Positions 9,601 to 18,136 of a stretch of DNA of 64,000 nt are shown piece after piece. Below the pieces are notes generated by a model. That model had not been told where the DNA came from. It searched no databases and was given only the letters and a program-made list of their open reading frames with translations. Location of the stretch: the NCBI GenBank assembly GCA_013297755.1, contig JAAFIH010000005.1, forward strand, positions 109,188 to 173,187, given 5' to 3'. Numbering within the stretch: the stretch's first letter is position 1; the number at the start of each line of letters is the position of its first letter. Made by a program: the position numbers and the translations under genes. This DNA is from Cytophagales bacterium (GTDB lineage: Bacteria > Bacteroidota > Bacteroidia > Cytophagales > UBA9547).

Positions 9601-10236
9601 ACAAGTCCTTACGAATATAGTATAGATAATGGCAGTTATGGAGGGTTGGCTTTATTATCTGGGTTAAACTCAGGGAGTAAATCTGTTAAAGTGAAAGATG
9701 CAAGTAATTGTATTGTAGATTTAGGTCAAACAACTATTTCTCAGCCAAATACAGCCTTACAACTTTCTCTTCAAGTAATCAGCGTTACTTCCATTCAAGC
9801 TACAGCTATAGGAGGTACGGGAGCTTTTTCTTACAGATTAAATAATGGACAATTTTCTTCAACTGATATTTTCGCCTCTTTAAGTGCAGGTACATACACT
9901 GTTGAGACTAAAGATGCAAATGGTTGTATTGCTTCAGCCAGTGCACAAATCAATCCCATTTCAATAGTACCAACTGTTCCTGGAACTACAACTGGTTTAA
10001 ATAATTCTGAAATGGCAGAATCAATATCTATTTACCCCAATCCTACAGAAGGAATATTGTATATAAAAACCCAAATTGAAGGAAAAATACAAGTAGTTTC
10101 TGCAACAGGAGCAGTAATTTTTGAATCAGAAGTAGTTCCTCCTATATTCGATGTAACCCTCAAACAATCAGGATTATATGTTTTAAAATACACTACAGAA
10201 AATGGTGTTTACACCCAAAAAATAATTGTCAAATAA
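6604..10236 (+). CDS. large T9SS-secreted surface protein with beta-helix and SprB-type repeats
   Basis: 1210 aa. Signal peptide at 1-30 (ends ITISAQ). Residues about 30-402 form a parallel beta-helix of the polymorphic outer-membrane protein type (repeated NCxFxxN...GGG motifs) closing with the choice-of-anchor Q signature DLGAYEF. Residues about 410-1110 hold a series of SprB-like repeats with the recurring pattern C-NG...I...GG..PY.YS..G. A T9SS type A sorting domain follows (IYPNPTEG..., GLYVLKY, KIIVK). The protein should be exported and anchored at the cell surface, as SprB repeats are in gliding adhesins. It lies 33 bp upstream of a second T9SS surface protein, probably one operon. The ligand is unknown. 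Confidence 0.9.
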   Translation: MNKIQHKVSSLGIKFSFLISLFISITISAQTIVYVDFMSAGSPKNGTTWTQAYQRLDQALAAHQNTAGDVQIWVANGVYYPTTTTNRNISFQISRPNLTIAGGFAGGETSFSQRNITSNVAILSGNIGSTSTSADNSHCVVSVSNAAVNSTTHLMGLRISDGFGTIAGAGMQVSGGFLNVTDCMFYNNISTDDGGGVLLGGSSGLTNQSVFSRCTFRDNTSNEYGGGVSIISGRSAKFKNCLFYNNNGVKGGGGLMVGSANAEVINCTFTQNECTTATGVGIFKGGGILFYLGSGTYQHTLINSIIVGNTPFSAANPTQVIRPTNWGTYTNNLFEGPGYGINVLTFNPALPLFGTSAGPYCVDKFCSQAYNEGTTFAGFATETDILGRPRSSKGQIDLGAYEFQFDSPSSITGIITCAGANTGEIAIPTGGSGAQYYLDQTPFNGWGSGSSGRTFPNLAAGKYYTAIRQGGCTDITPLDSATIVNPPVLSFVGIVRPIKCNNYPTEVIVTTITGGYGSVQKGFRMDGGTNFFTFPYTFSGLTVGVYTITAFQGSCSRNYFLSNTTQPSGINVGLNAINDAKCFGQNSGSIKILVSGAIPPYTYSIAGISVFPSSVSGGFLEINNLSIGTKTLTVQDANGCTVNSNNFTINQPSAALVGSLIKRSHISCNGLTDGIIVATAAGGTLGYSYSISGISTSTVNLNTISGLSFGSFGVVVSDFNNCKNTITGITITTPSVLQAGTVVTNNLCSGLNQGAITMTGIGGTPPYQYNMDGGSYQSSRAFTGLFQGTFILRVKDANNCEAVTNAQLVDPLPFGIAEQKVAPTCNGNADGKLLVTLTGGTGNLSTTVNGQWFSGNFTATGLTALQQYQLRIQDQNGCLDFYNTQVPDKAAITLTGAVTKATCDQLVNDWILTYQANGGNGGFTYKMNSAGVYTTNNVFSNLTPSTVVGFAQDTKGCVATVTSFITPSNTPLVASFGTKTDVLCFGNATGGIQVNVSGGTSPYEYSIDNGSYGGLALLSGLNSGSKSVKVKDASNCIVDLGQTTISQPNTALQLSLQVISVTSIQATAIGGTGAFSYRLNNGQFSSTDIFASLSAGTYTVETKDANGCIASASAQINPISIVPTVPGTTTGLNNSEMAESISIYPNPTEGILYIKTQIEGKIQVVSATGAVIFESEVVPPIFDVTLKQSGLYVLKYTTENGVYTQKIIVK

Positions 10237-10269
10237 ATAAGAATTAAATCAAACCAAATAATAATCAAT

Positions 10270-12423
10270 ATGAAAAAATCTCTAATGAATCGAATTAAGT
10301 TTTCTTGTGTATTAACATTCTCTCTCTGGTTTTCAGCAAGAGCAGTAACACCTATAGTAACAGGCATATACCCAGCACAAGGTGAAATAGATGGCTATTT
10401 TTCAATACTTGGTTCCAATTTTAGTGATGTTACACAAGTAGATTTTGAAAGTGAATATGGTGGGTTAAATTCAACCAATATTGAAGATATAAATCCCAAT
10501 TATATTAAAATTTCGTACCGAAGTGATATTAAAAATAACGGAATTTTGACATTCACAGGAAGTTTTGGAGCTTTAGCTGTAACTAATTTCCCTTTTCAAT
10601 ATGCTACACCCGTTATTTCGTCCATTTACCCAACAGTAGGCACTTCTAGTCAAGGAAGAGCAACCGTTTTTGGAATAAATATGCGTGGCATTAGTAAGGT
10701 TTCTTTTACCTCTTATGATGGCAATGAGGCTTCTATAAATTCTCCGTCAAATTTAGGAAATGAACTTCGGTTCAATTTTGTGCCTAATAATGCCGCCTTT
10801 GGTGTTTTTACCCTAACTGGGAGTTTTGGAAAAGTGGTCTCAACTATTAATTATGCACCAGCTATTCCTACCATTACAGGAATTAATCCTGTTCAAGGTT
10901 TGATAAATGGCTATATCACTTTATTAGGCACTAATTTGGATGGTGTAAAAGAAATAAAATATAAAAACGCTTCGGGAGGAATAACTACAGATCCAGTAAA
11001 TACTTCTCCAAATCGAATCGTGCATCCACCCTTTTTTATTAGTACAGGTGCTATTACGCTTACAGGTGGTTTTGGTATAAAAATCTCAGAATTTAGTTAT
11101 CAAACTCCAATGCCAAGTATTACTGGAATTTATCCCGCTTCTGGTGTAGCCGATGATGGTGGAGTAACTTTATTGGGCAACAATATGGAAGGTATTACTG
11201 GTATAAAAATGAGAATAAATACAGGCGTATTAACTGATAATTTTGTAAATTCTTCAGCAAACAAAGCTGTTTTTTATGTGTCAGATAGGAGGGTTATAAA
11301 TGGTGTAATAACTATATTGGGAGGTTTTGGCGAAGCAGCTTCACCTATCACTTTTACAGTACCTACTCCATCTATTACTGGGCTAAATCCCCAAACAGGC
11401 TTTAGTGGCGATGGTTTTTTAACTCTTACTGGGCAAAACCTCTATTTTGTAGAATTTGTACGATTTGTAGGTGCTGGAGTAACTGGAGAATATAATGCTC
11501 AACCCAATCCAAGAAGCAATTCTACGTTGGTGATTACCGATCATCCTAATATTTATTCAGGGCAAATATCTTTAGTGGGTACAAATTTTGGAGTAATAAA
11601 TACAGGAATCCAATATACAGATGTAGTTGCAATACCTACTATTACACGTATCTATCCGAGTGTAGGCGTGGATGAAAACAATAACATTACGCTTTTTGGG
11701 CAAAATCTTACAGGTCTAATAACCATTCATTTTGTATCATCTCTTACTGGGTCAGTAGCTACCAGTAATTTTTCACTTCAAGGATATGCGCTTGTACGAG
11801 TACCCGCAGATGCTGTAAATGGAGAAATATCTATAACAGGTGTTAATACAAATGGGCTAATGCCTACAAATGTTAATTTCGTTAGAACAATTCCTCCTAC
11901 CTCTACCATTTCCATTACAGGATTTCAAGCCTCGTCAAGTCTTACTACTATAGTTAGTGAAGTTTTGATTACCCTAACTGGTTCAGGTTTTGTCAATGGA
12001 GCTACCATAACGATTGGTGGTGTAGTTTTGACTAATGTTTCAGTTACTGGCAATATGATTACAGGTACAATACCAGCTGGTTCTACCATTATCAATCCTA
12101 GTAACCCAAGTGTGATTATCCAAAATCCAGGCAATTCGCCATCTTTGCCAATAATTTCTCCTCCTGTTTTAAAAAAAATTTCGGACAAATCTTTAGAAAA
12201 TGACAGTCAAATATTTATTTATCCAAACCCAAACAATGGAGAATTTATTGTAAAAGCCCCAGTTTCGAGCTTGATTCAAGTAATAAATACAAGTGGATTA
12301 TTATTAAAAGAAATAAAATCCATAGACGAAAGTACAAAATTGACAGTTTACCAAAAAGGATTATTCCTTATCAAAATATCTACTAAGACAGGATTTAAGT
12401 TAATAAAGCTAATCATAGAATAG
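10270..12423 (+). CDS. T9SS-secreted protein with seven IPT/TIG-like repeats
   Basis: 717 aa. Signal peptide at 1-26. Six obvious repeats of about 85 residues share P.ITGIYP..G...G..TLLG.N..G, the look of IPT/TIG immunoglobulin-like domains, and a seventh diverged copy contains LITLTGSGFVNGATITIGG. The C-terminal 75 residues are a T9SS sorting domain (IFIYPNPNNGEF...GLFLIKI). It is probably a surface fibre or adhesin working with the preceding gene, to which it is adjacent (33-bp gap). A strong terminator follows. There is no catalytic domain. The repeats differ enough to be old rather than recently amplified. Confidence 0.88.
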   Translation: MKKSLMNRIKFSCVLTFSLWFSARAVTPIVTGIYPAQGEIDGYFSILGSNFSDVTQVDFESEYGGLNSTNIEDINPNYIKISYRSDIKNNGILTFTGSFGALAVTNFPFQYATPVISSIYPTVGTSSQGRATVFGINMRGISKVSFTSYDGNEASINSPSNLGNELRFNFVPNNAAFGVFTLTGSFGKVVSTINYAPAIPTITGINPVQGLINGYITLLGTNLDGVKEIKYKNASGGITTDPVNTSPNRIVHPPFFISTGAITLTGGFGIKISEFSYQTPMPSITGIYPASGVADDGGVTLLGNNMEGITGIKMRINTGVLTDNFVNSSANKAVFYVSDRRVINGVITILGGFGEAASPITFTVPTPSITGLNPQTGFSGDGFLTLTGQNLYFVEFVRFVGAGVTGEYNAQPNPRSNSTLVITDHPNIYSGQISLVGTNFGVINTGIQYTDVVAIPTITRIYPSVGVDENNNITLFGQNLTGLITIHFVSSLTGSVATSNFSLQGYALVRVPADAVNGEISITGVNTNGLMPTNVNFVRTIPPTSTISITGFQASSSLTTIVSEVLITLTGSGFVNGATITIGGVVLTNVSVTGNMITGTIPAGSTIINPSNPSVIIQNPGNSPSLPIISPPVLKKISDKSLENDSQIFIYPNPNNGEFIVKAPVSSLIQVINTSGLLLKEIKSIDESTKLTVYQKGLFLIKISTKTGFKLIKLIIE

Positions 12424-12439
12424 CGTAATTTTTTATTCC

Positions 12440-12478
12440 AAAAAAGGTTGTCAAAGCAATTTGGCAACCTTTTTTTTG
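12440..12478 (+). terminator. rho-independent terminator after the adhesin pair
   Basis: Stem AAAAAAGGTTG.C / G.CAACCTTTTTTT with loop AAAGCAATTT, starting 17 bp after the stop codon of the IPT-repeat gene. Confidence 0.85.
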
Positions 12479-13052
12479 TGAATTTTACAATAGAGGTATT
12501 TTAAAATTAATGATATATCCTTTAGATGCTTGATTATTAGAAATTCTGTATATATTTTTAAAAGCTCAGCTTTTGAAATCGTGCTACAAAGAAATACAAA
12601 AAAAAAATGATGTTTTTTTGAAAACCCTCAAAAATGCTTTGTAGTAGCAATTTATTTTTATATTTTTTATTTATACGGTTCTCAAGTGTTTTAGCATTGA
12701 ACCATACAAGTAAACAAAAAAAGCAAAAATTTTTTAGATAAAGGTCTTTTTTAACGAAAACAAAACGTACAAAAAACAAAAATTATAGATAATTAACTTA
12801 ATTAAACTTCCCTTTAAAATTAATTTTAAAGAATTTATTAAAATAATATTCTGTAATAATAAAATATTCATTAATAAGGTAAATTTTATTTTGAACATAT
12901 AAAATTATTTAAAATATTATTTCGTTAAAAATTTTTGCAGTATTATTTCATTTTTAATATTAAATTGTGTGTGTACAATTTATTACCTATAAAATTCATA
13001 AAACATTGATAATCAGCAGTTTACTTCGTAAAAGAGAGACCTATTTATTTTA
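12479..13052. other. gene-free AT-rich stretch
   Basis: About 570 bp with no convincing coding frame, very high A+T and no recognisable RNA gene. A 73-codon frame on the minus strand (12558-12779) is Phe/Lys/Leu-rich low complexity and not credible. Confidence 0.5.
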
Positions 13053-13140
13053 ATAATATACTCATAATCAATGTTTTAATTATTTTTTATTCTCATTTTT
13101 AATGTAGGAAATATTATGTTTTGTGGTTTTAATTTTGTGA
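13053..13140 (+). repeat. duplicated adhesin leader (copy 2), no gene behind it
   Basis: Near copy of 6493-6580, which precedes the 1210-aa adhesin gene. Here no open frame follows, so this is probably the scar of a lost paralogue or a promoter feeding a non-coding transcript. Confidence 0.5.
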
Positions 13141-13366
13141 AAAGTATCATAGAGGTTTGTTGAAAAGGAACTTCACAAAAATTTGATTTAATCGAAAAAA
13201 TAAAGGTTTTTGGCAAAGCTCATACAATTACACTTCTTTTGAAAAAAATCCCACTCCATTTCAGGGTTCTAAATATTGCTTAATTATTGTTGGGGCGTGG
13301 CTATACTAAACCAATAACTTGCTATACGAACTTTAATTTCACAAATTTTACTTATTAAACATTAAA

Positions 13367-13510
13367 CCAGGGTAAACGCATTTAAAAAATTTCGCTCAAA
13401 AACCCCTATCCCAACCCTTTCCCCAAGGGGGAAAGGGCTTTGTCATTTTGTAATTTTAAGCAAATAGTATTGTAAAATAACAACTATCTTTTTAAATGCG
13501 TTTGCCCTGA
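13367..13510. mobile_element. 144-bp MITE-like element inserted in the heptamer array
   Basis: Terminal inverted repeats of about 22 bp with two mismatches: CCAGGGTAAACGCATTTAAA at 13367 and the reverse complement of TTTAAATGCGTTTGCCCTGA ending at 13510. Inside are CCCTATCCCAACC and the hairpin CCCTTTCCCCAAGGGGGAAAGGG (arms 13417-13426 and 13429-13438, approximately). It encodes nothing. It sits between heptamer units without disturbing their phase: CATTAAA ends at 13366 and resumes at 13511. Confidence 0.7.
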
Positions 13511-13839
13511 CATTAAACATTAAACATTAAACATTAAACATTAAACATTAAACATTAAACATTAAACATTAAACATTAAACTTTAAACATTAAACATTAA
13601 ACTTTAAACATTAAACATTAAACATTAAACATTAAACTTTAAACTTTAAACTTTAAACTTTAAACATTAAACATTAAACATTAAACTTTAAACTTTAAAC
13701 ATTAAACATTAAACATTAAACTTTAAACATTAAACATTAAACATTAAACATTAAACATTAAACATTAAACATTAAACATTAAACATTAAACATTAAACAT
13801 TAAACATTAAACATTAAACATTAAACATTAAACATCAAA
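13511..13839. repeat. heptamer tandem array, 46 units of CATTAAA/CTTTAAA
   Basis: 46 consecutive 7-bp units in unbroken phase, 37 CATTAAA and 9 CTTTAAA by my count, followed by a variant unit CATCAAA (13833-13839) that contains the manC stop codon. Two further units (TATTAAA, CATTAAA) lie left of the MITE-like element at 13353-13366. In the manC transcript this would be a 3' UTR of TTTAATG repeats. No CRISPR-like spacers. Confidence 0.95.
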
Positions 13840-14911
13840 TAAATTTATTCCCAAATTTAGATTTAGCATCAGTCAAAAATTGTTTTACTTTTTGCTCGTC
13901 CTCTTTTTTGCAAACCATCAACACACTGTCGTATTCGGCCACTATAAAACCATCCAATCCATTGATTACCACCAGTTTATCAGCAGGGGTTTTTACTATA
14001 CAATTATGCGAATCATACACCATCACATTGCCTTCTATCACATTTTTTTGAGAGTCTTTTTCGGCCAATTCGTAAATAGATTTCCAAGTACCCACATCAG
14101 ACCAACCAAAATGGCCCAAAATAGTATGCACATTTGAGGCTTTTTCCATGATTCCATAGTCAAATGAAATACTTTGGCACTTAGGATAAAGCGTATCTAT
14201 GTGCGATTGTTCGTTTTCGGTATAATAAACTGTGCTTAGGTTGCTAAAACTAGCACTCATTTGAGGTAAAAACGAACCAAAAGCCTGATCAATGGTAGAA
14301 AAATTGAAAATGAAAAGACCTGCATTCCACACAAAATCGCCACTTGCCAAAAACTGAAGTGCAGTTTCGTGGTTGGGTTTTTCGGCAAACGATTTTACTT
14401 TCTTTATATCTTTATCAGATTTTTCGTCATATTGGATATACCCATAACCAGTATCAGGCCTTGTTGGTACAATACCTACTGTAACTATATCGTTATTAGA
14501 TTTGGCATGATTTGCTGCTATTCTTACTGTTTTTTCAAACTCTTTTTCTTTCATCACATACTGATCTGATGGCGTTACGATAATAGTAGCTAGCGGATTT
14601 TTGGTAGCTATTTTGTAAGATGCGTAAGCAATACATGGAGCAGTATTGCGTCCTTCGGGCTCTAAAAGTATCTGATTATCAACCAAATAGGGCAATATTT
14701 TTTTTACTTCATTTTTGTAAACAGTATTTGTTACTACAAATATATTTTCTTTAGGACAGATACTCAAAAACCTATTTGCGGTTTCTTCTAGCATCGTTAG
14801 GCCTTTGCCCAAAACATCGTGAAATTGCTTGGGTTTGTGGGCTCTACTAAAAGGCCAAAAACGGCTTCCAATTCCGCCAGCCATAATGACAACAAAATTA
14901 TTATTATCCAT
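13835..14911 (-). CDS. manC: mannose-1-phosphate guanylyltransferase
   Basis: 358 aa, the single-domain form without a fused isomerase cupin. It makes GDP-mannose from GTP and mannose 1-phosphate for exopolysaccharide, LPS or glycan synthesis. The nucleotide-binding signature MAGGIGSRFWPFSR starts at residue 10 and is followed by KPKQF; FAEKPN and a WNAGLFIF block fit the family. Its start is 8 bp after the upstream VWA gene on the same strand, so the two are probably co-transcribed. Its stop codon lies inside the last, mutated unit of a heptamer repeat array, so the 3' end abuts unstable DNA. Confidence 0.93.
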   Translation of the reverse strand: MDNNNFVVIMAGGIGSRFWPFSRAHKPKQFHDVLGKGLTMLEETANRFLSICPKENIFVVTNTVYKNEVKKILPYLVDNQILLEPEGRNTAPCIAYASYKIATKNPLATIIVTPSDQYVMKEKEFEKTVRIAANHAKSNNDIVTVGIVPTRPDTGYGYIQYDEKSDKDIKKVKSFAEKPNHETALQFLASGDFVWNAGLFIFNFSTIDQAFGSFLPQMSASFSNLSTVYYTENEQSHIDTLYPKCQSISFDYGIMEKASNVHTILGHFGWSDVGTWKSIYELAEKDSQKNVIEGNVMVYDSHNCIVKTPADKLVVINGLDGFIVAEYDSVLMVCKKEDEQKVKQFLTDAKSKFGNKFI

Positions 14912-14919
14912 ATTTATTA

Positions 14920-16965
14920 CTATAAACTTCCAAAATATTTACGTAAACCCCATTCTAAAAACAAAAGAATAAGTAACAATACCACCATCCAAGTATGATT
15001 TATGGGTGCAGTAAATGAATCTTCAGAAAACAATTTGCTCACAGCCTTTGCTTTGAAATTAGACTCTATAAAGGCATCAAAATTATTTATCAAATCAAAA
15101 TTACCTTTGTTTTTTGAAGCCAAGTCTCTTAAAACTTGAAAATTGGCCGTTTGATTGATGCTTTCTATATCTATTTTGCTAACTACAAATGTACCATTTG
15201 CTACTTCTTCTTTTTTGTTGATAATAGTTTTTGCCGAAAACTTATACACACCTTCTTCAAAACCTGAGGTTTCAAAAACAACTGCGTTGTTGGTATTGGT
15301 ACAAAGATAGCTATATTTTTTGCCAGATGTATTACTAATGGTCAGGCTAATTTGATTTCCAGTAATCCATTCGTCTATATCATTTCTTGATTCAGATTCA
15401 AAAGCAATGTTTTCTGACACATCAAAATTTTGTTTTGTAGGTTTAAAATTAAATTTTCTTTTTTCTTTACTCGATAGTAATAATTGAGCAGTTTTTAAGA
15501 TTAAATTATTAACCAAAGTAGCCTCTTGGTTAGCAACTTTTTCTAATAAGCTCCATTGCCATAAGCCATCGGCCAGGGTTAGGGCTTGATAGCTTTCATT
15601 ATTGGTAGTGTTGACAGCCCACAAAGGCTTGTCGGTAGTAAGATTACCTACTTTTTGATACAAAACAACACTCCAACCAGCCAAATTATAAGCCCCAAAA
15701 GGAACCTGAACGGGAGCAAAATCGGTCATCCGAGAAGTAATATTTTGAGGAATCAAAAATTTATCAAAATCGGCCGCCAATACAGGCAAAACTTTATCTA
15801 TTTGGCCATTAGAAATAATCTTAAAATTAGGTATCAACGAATTGCAAAGTTGGATATTCGACTGATTACCAAGGATATACCATATTGGCAAACGTGCTTT
15901 TTTAAATTCATTAACTTTAGAAATAAAATCAGAACTCTCAGATGATATTTGGTGTAAAATTACTATATCTGGTTTTTGAGTTGGATAGTTTCCTATGCCT
16001 TGTATGTAAGTAAAAACCTCATATTCTTTGTTTTGAAGCAAGGTTTGTTCTATGATTTTGATATCAGGATGTGGCGATTGAGCATATATCAAAATATTTT
16101 TTTTGGATTGGATTGTTTCTATATAGATAGTTCTATAATTGTTGGTTTTGGTAATCTCTTCTTGTATGGGTGTGAGTTCAAAACTGTAAGAAATAAAGTC
16201 TTCGTTATTTGATTCTGCATACAATATGATGTCTTTTTGTTTTTCGTTTTCGGCAAATACTATATCTAATTGTTGTAAAATTTTAGAGCCATTTTTGAAT
16301 AATAATTTTGTAATTACATTTTTGAAACCTTGCTTAGCAACAGTAATTTTTATGGGAAATTTTACATTTTTATTTACTGTTTTATTGTAATAAATATCTG
16401 CAATACTTAGGTCTTTTTTTATGGTCGTATCGCCAACACCTAAAGAAAATATGTTGGAGTTAAAATTTTGATAATCAAGCGATTGTCCATCGTTTATTAT
16501 ACCATCAGAAATTAAAATAATGGATGATAAATTTTGTTCTATGTTTTCGTTTTCTATGTTGTTTAATATTTGCGACAAGTTAGATTTGGGTTGGTCAAAC
16601 TTGATACTATCCAAATCAATTACTTCACGTTGTTGAGTAAGATCGTATAGTTTTATATCAAAATTTAGTTTTTTTAAATATTCAATTTTTGAGGCAATTT
16701 TTGGTATTAAGCTCGTTTTGAGGGCAAAATTTTGCATAGAACTAGAGTTATCAATAGCAATAGCTACAATGGGCTTTTCCTCACGAGTAGATGTAGATTT
16801 TAAATCAGGCGAAATCAGAAGCCAAACGATACCTGCCACTGCGATTGTTCTAAGAGAAAACAAAATTCTATTTACCCAAATAGACCATTTTTTGGTTATC
16901 GAATATAAAAAAAGTGCATATAAAATTCCTATGAGTATAGAAATTGAAACCCAAATAATTTGCAA
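14920..16965 (-). CDS. VWA-domain membrane protein (BatA-like topology)
   Basis: 681 aa. Two N-terminal membrane helices (about 3-24 and 36-55), then a von Willebrand A-like domain starting IVAIAIDNSSSM with a DxSxS metal site (D72-N-S-S-S, approximate), a long beta-rich periplasmic region and a C-terminal helix (about 655-673) followed by a short basic tail. This is the layout of large Bacteroidota VWA membrane proteins related to Bat proteins, of unknown biochemical role. It precedes manC by 8 bp. No MoxR ATPase is present nearby, so it is not a standard bat operon. Confidence 0.7.
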   Translation of the reverse strand: MQIIWVSISILIGILYALFLYSITKKWSIWVNRILFSLRTIAVAGIVWLLISPDLKSTSTREEKPIVAIAIDNSSSMQNFALKTSLIPKIASKIEYLKKLNFDIKLYDLTQQREVIDLDSIKFDQPKSNLSQILNNIENENIEQNLSSIILISDGIINDGQSLDYQNFNSNIFSLGVGDTTIKKDLSIADIYYNKTVNKNVKFPIKITVAKQGFKNVITKLLFKNGSKILQQLDIVFAENEKQKDIILYAESNNEDFISYSFELTPIQEEITKTNNYRTIYIETIQSKKNILIYAQSPHPDIKIIEQTLLQNKEYEVFTYIQGIGNYPTQKPDIVILHQISSESSDFISKVNEFKKARLPIWYILGNQSNIQLCNSLIPNFKIISNGQIDKVLPVLAADFDKFLIPQNITSRMTDFAPVQVPFGAYNLAGWSVVLYQKVGNLTTDKPLWAVNTTNNESYQALTLADGLWQWSLLEKVANQEATLVNNLILKTAQLLLSSKEKRKFNFKPTKQNFDVSENIAFESESRNDIDEWITGNQISLTISNTSGKKYSYLCTNTNNAVVFETSGFEEGVYKFSAKTIINKKEEVANGTFVVSKIDIESINQTANFQVLRDLASKNKGNFDLINNFDAFIESNFKAKAVSKLFSEDSFTAPINHTWMVVLLLILLFLEWGLRKYFGSL

Positions 16966-17101
16966 CTAGACTAAATTTGTAACAAAAATAAATGAATTAT
17001 CAAATAAATCATTAAAAAATATGATTTTGAATAGTTACAAAGTTGAAATCTAAATTATAAAAGGCATCAACAAATCAAAATTTTATATTTAACTTATATC
17101 A

Positions 17102-17158
17102 ATAAAACTTTTTTGAAAATCTAACCTTATATTTTCGATGATATTATTGAAACAATTT
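17102..17158. repeat. 57-bp repeat, copy 1
   Basis: Identical over 57 bp to 22267-22323 (both contain CTAACCTTATATTTTCGATG). Same orientation, both in gaps upstream of minus-strand genes. The 382-bp gap 16966-17347 that holds it shows no gene. Confidence 0.85.
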
Positions 17159-17347
17159 TATGATGTTTAAAAATATTGCTTCAACAATACTTTTTCAGGA
17201 AATAGTAGCATTAAAAGCCTCTACCTTTTGGAGTTCTAAGCCTAGAGTAGAATTTATTTTAAAGGTTTTTTAAAAAATCAGGTATTTTTAAAAAAAATCG
17301 CCATTCCAATAGTTTTATTTTATGAAATAAATTTTAAAAAATAAACT

Positions 17348-18088
17348 TTAAAATGGAAGCCCAATTTTGTAACCACCATAAAAGGTTAATAAAGAAAAAC
17401 TCAAATTATCAGGCTCATAGCTCGTATTCTGATTAGATATGTCAATTTTCATATAATCATAGTTAATATGCCTTATTCCAATTCCAAAATAGATATCGGT
17501 AATTAATTCGTCAAAAAAAAGACTTTCTCTAACGATACCAAATTTTAATCCACTTTCAAACATATTATATCCACCATCGTATGTTTTTGTGCCATAATTA
17601 AAATTAGATGTGTTGTATGTTTGATATTCATTTTCAAAAAAATGGGCTTTAAAAGCTATAAATGGAGATAGGTATATACCGTCAAAATTTGCATAATATT
17701 TTGGATAAAACTTGTAAGCAAATTCAAATAAATAACCAGGTTTGAAAACTAAGTTGTTTTCACCGCTTCCATAAAATAAATTTAATCTTTTGTTATTGAT
17801 GATTTCAAAAATAATATCTCTGTAAGTAACACCAACTCCAAAAACTATTGCATGTTTTGAAGATAATATTCTTTCATAGTTTAAAACTAAGTTTCCTCTA
17901 GCAATGGTAAAAAAGTTTAATGAAAAATAATTTTTATCATCTACATAATCAGCATCATTTTTTTTGTCTGATTTATTAATAGTAGTATTGTTATCAAAAA
18001 CTTGTATTTTAATGTTAGAGTCATTGCTTTTTTGGGCGTATAAACTAAAAAAAAGACTAAAAAAAAAGACAGAAAGTTTTATTTTCAT
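17348..18088 (-). CDS. outer-membrane beta-barrel protein
   Basis: 246 aa with a signal peptide (residues 1-18, ending SLYAQ). The mature region is Tyr/Phe/Asn-rich with alternating beta-strand patterns (NFFTIARGNLVLNYERIL, VFGVGVTYRD, FGIVRESLFF) and ends LTFYGGYKIGLPF with a C-terminal aromatic, as expected for a small outer-membrane barrel. No enzymatic motif is seen. It is divergently oriented to the gene at 18137, with only 48 bp between them, so they share a compact promoter region. A porin-like or structural role is likely but unproven. Confidence 0.65.
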   Translation of the reverse strand: MKIKLSVFFFSLFFSLYAQKSNDSNIKIQVFDNNTTINKSDKKNDADYVDDKNYFSLNFFTIARGNLVLNYERILSSKHAIVFGVGVTYRDIIFEIINNKRLNLFYGSGENNLVFKPGYLFEFAYKFYPKYYANFDGIYLSPFIAFKAHFFENEYQTYNTSNFNYGTKTYDGGYNMFESGLKFGIVRESLFFDELITDIYFGIGIRHINYDYMKIDISNQNTSYEPDNLSFSLLTFYGGYKIGLPF

Positions 18089-18136
18089 TGATTTATTTTA
18101 AATTTGTACAAAAATATCTAAATACCATTATAAAAC

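Noticed and set aside
12558..12779. 73-codon Phe/Lys/Leu-rich frame in the large gap
   Set aside because: Low complexity from AT-rich DNA; no neighbour, promoter or homology supports it.
13511..13839. Possible CRISPR array
   Set aside because: The units are 7 bp with no spacers and no cas genes nearby; it is a simple tandem repeat.
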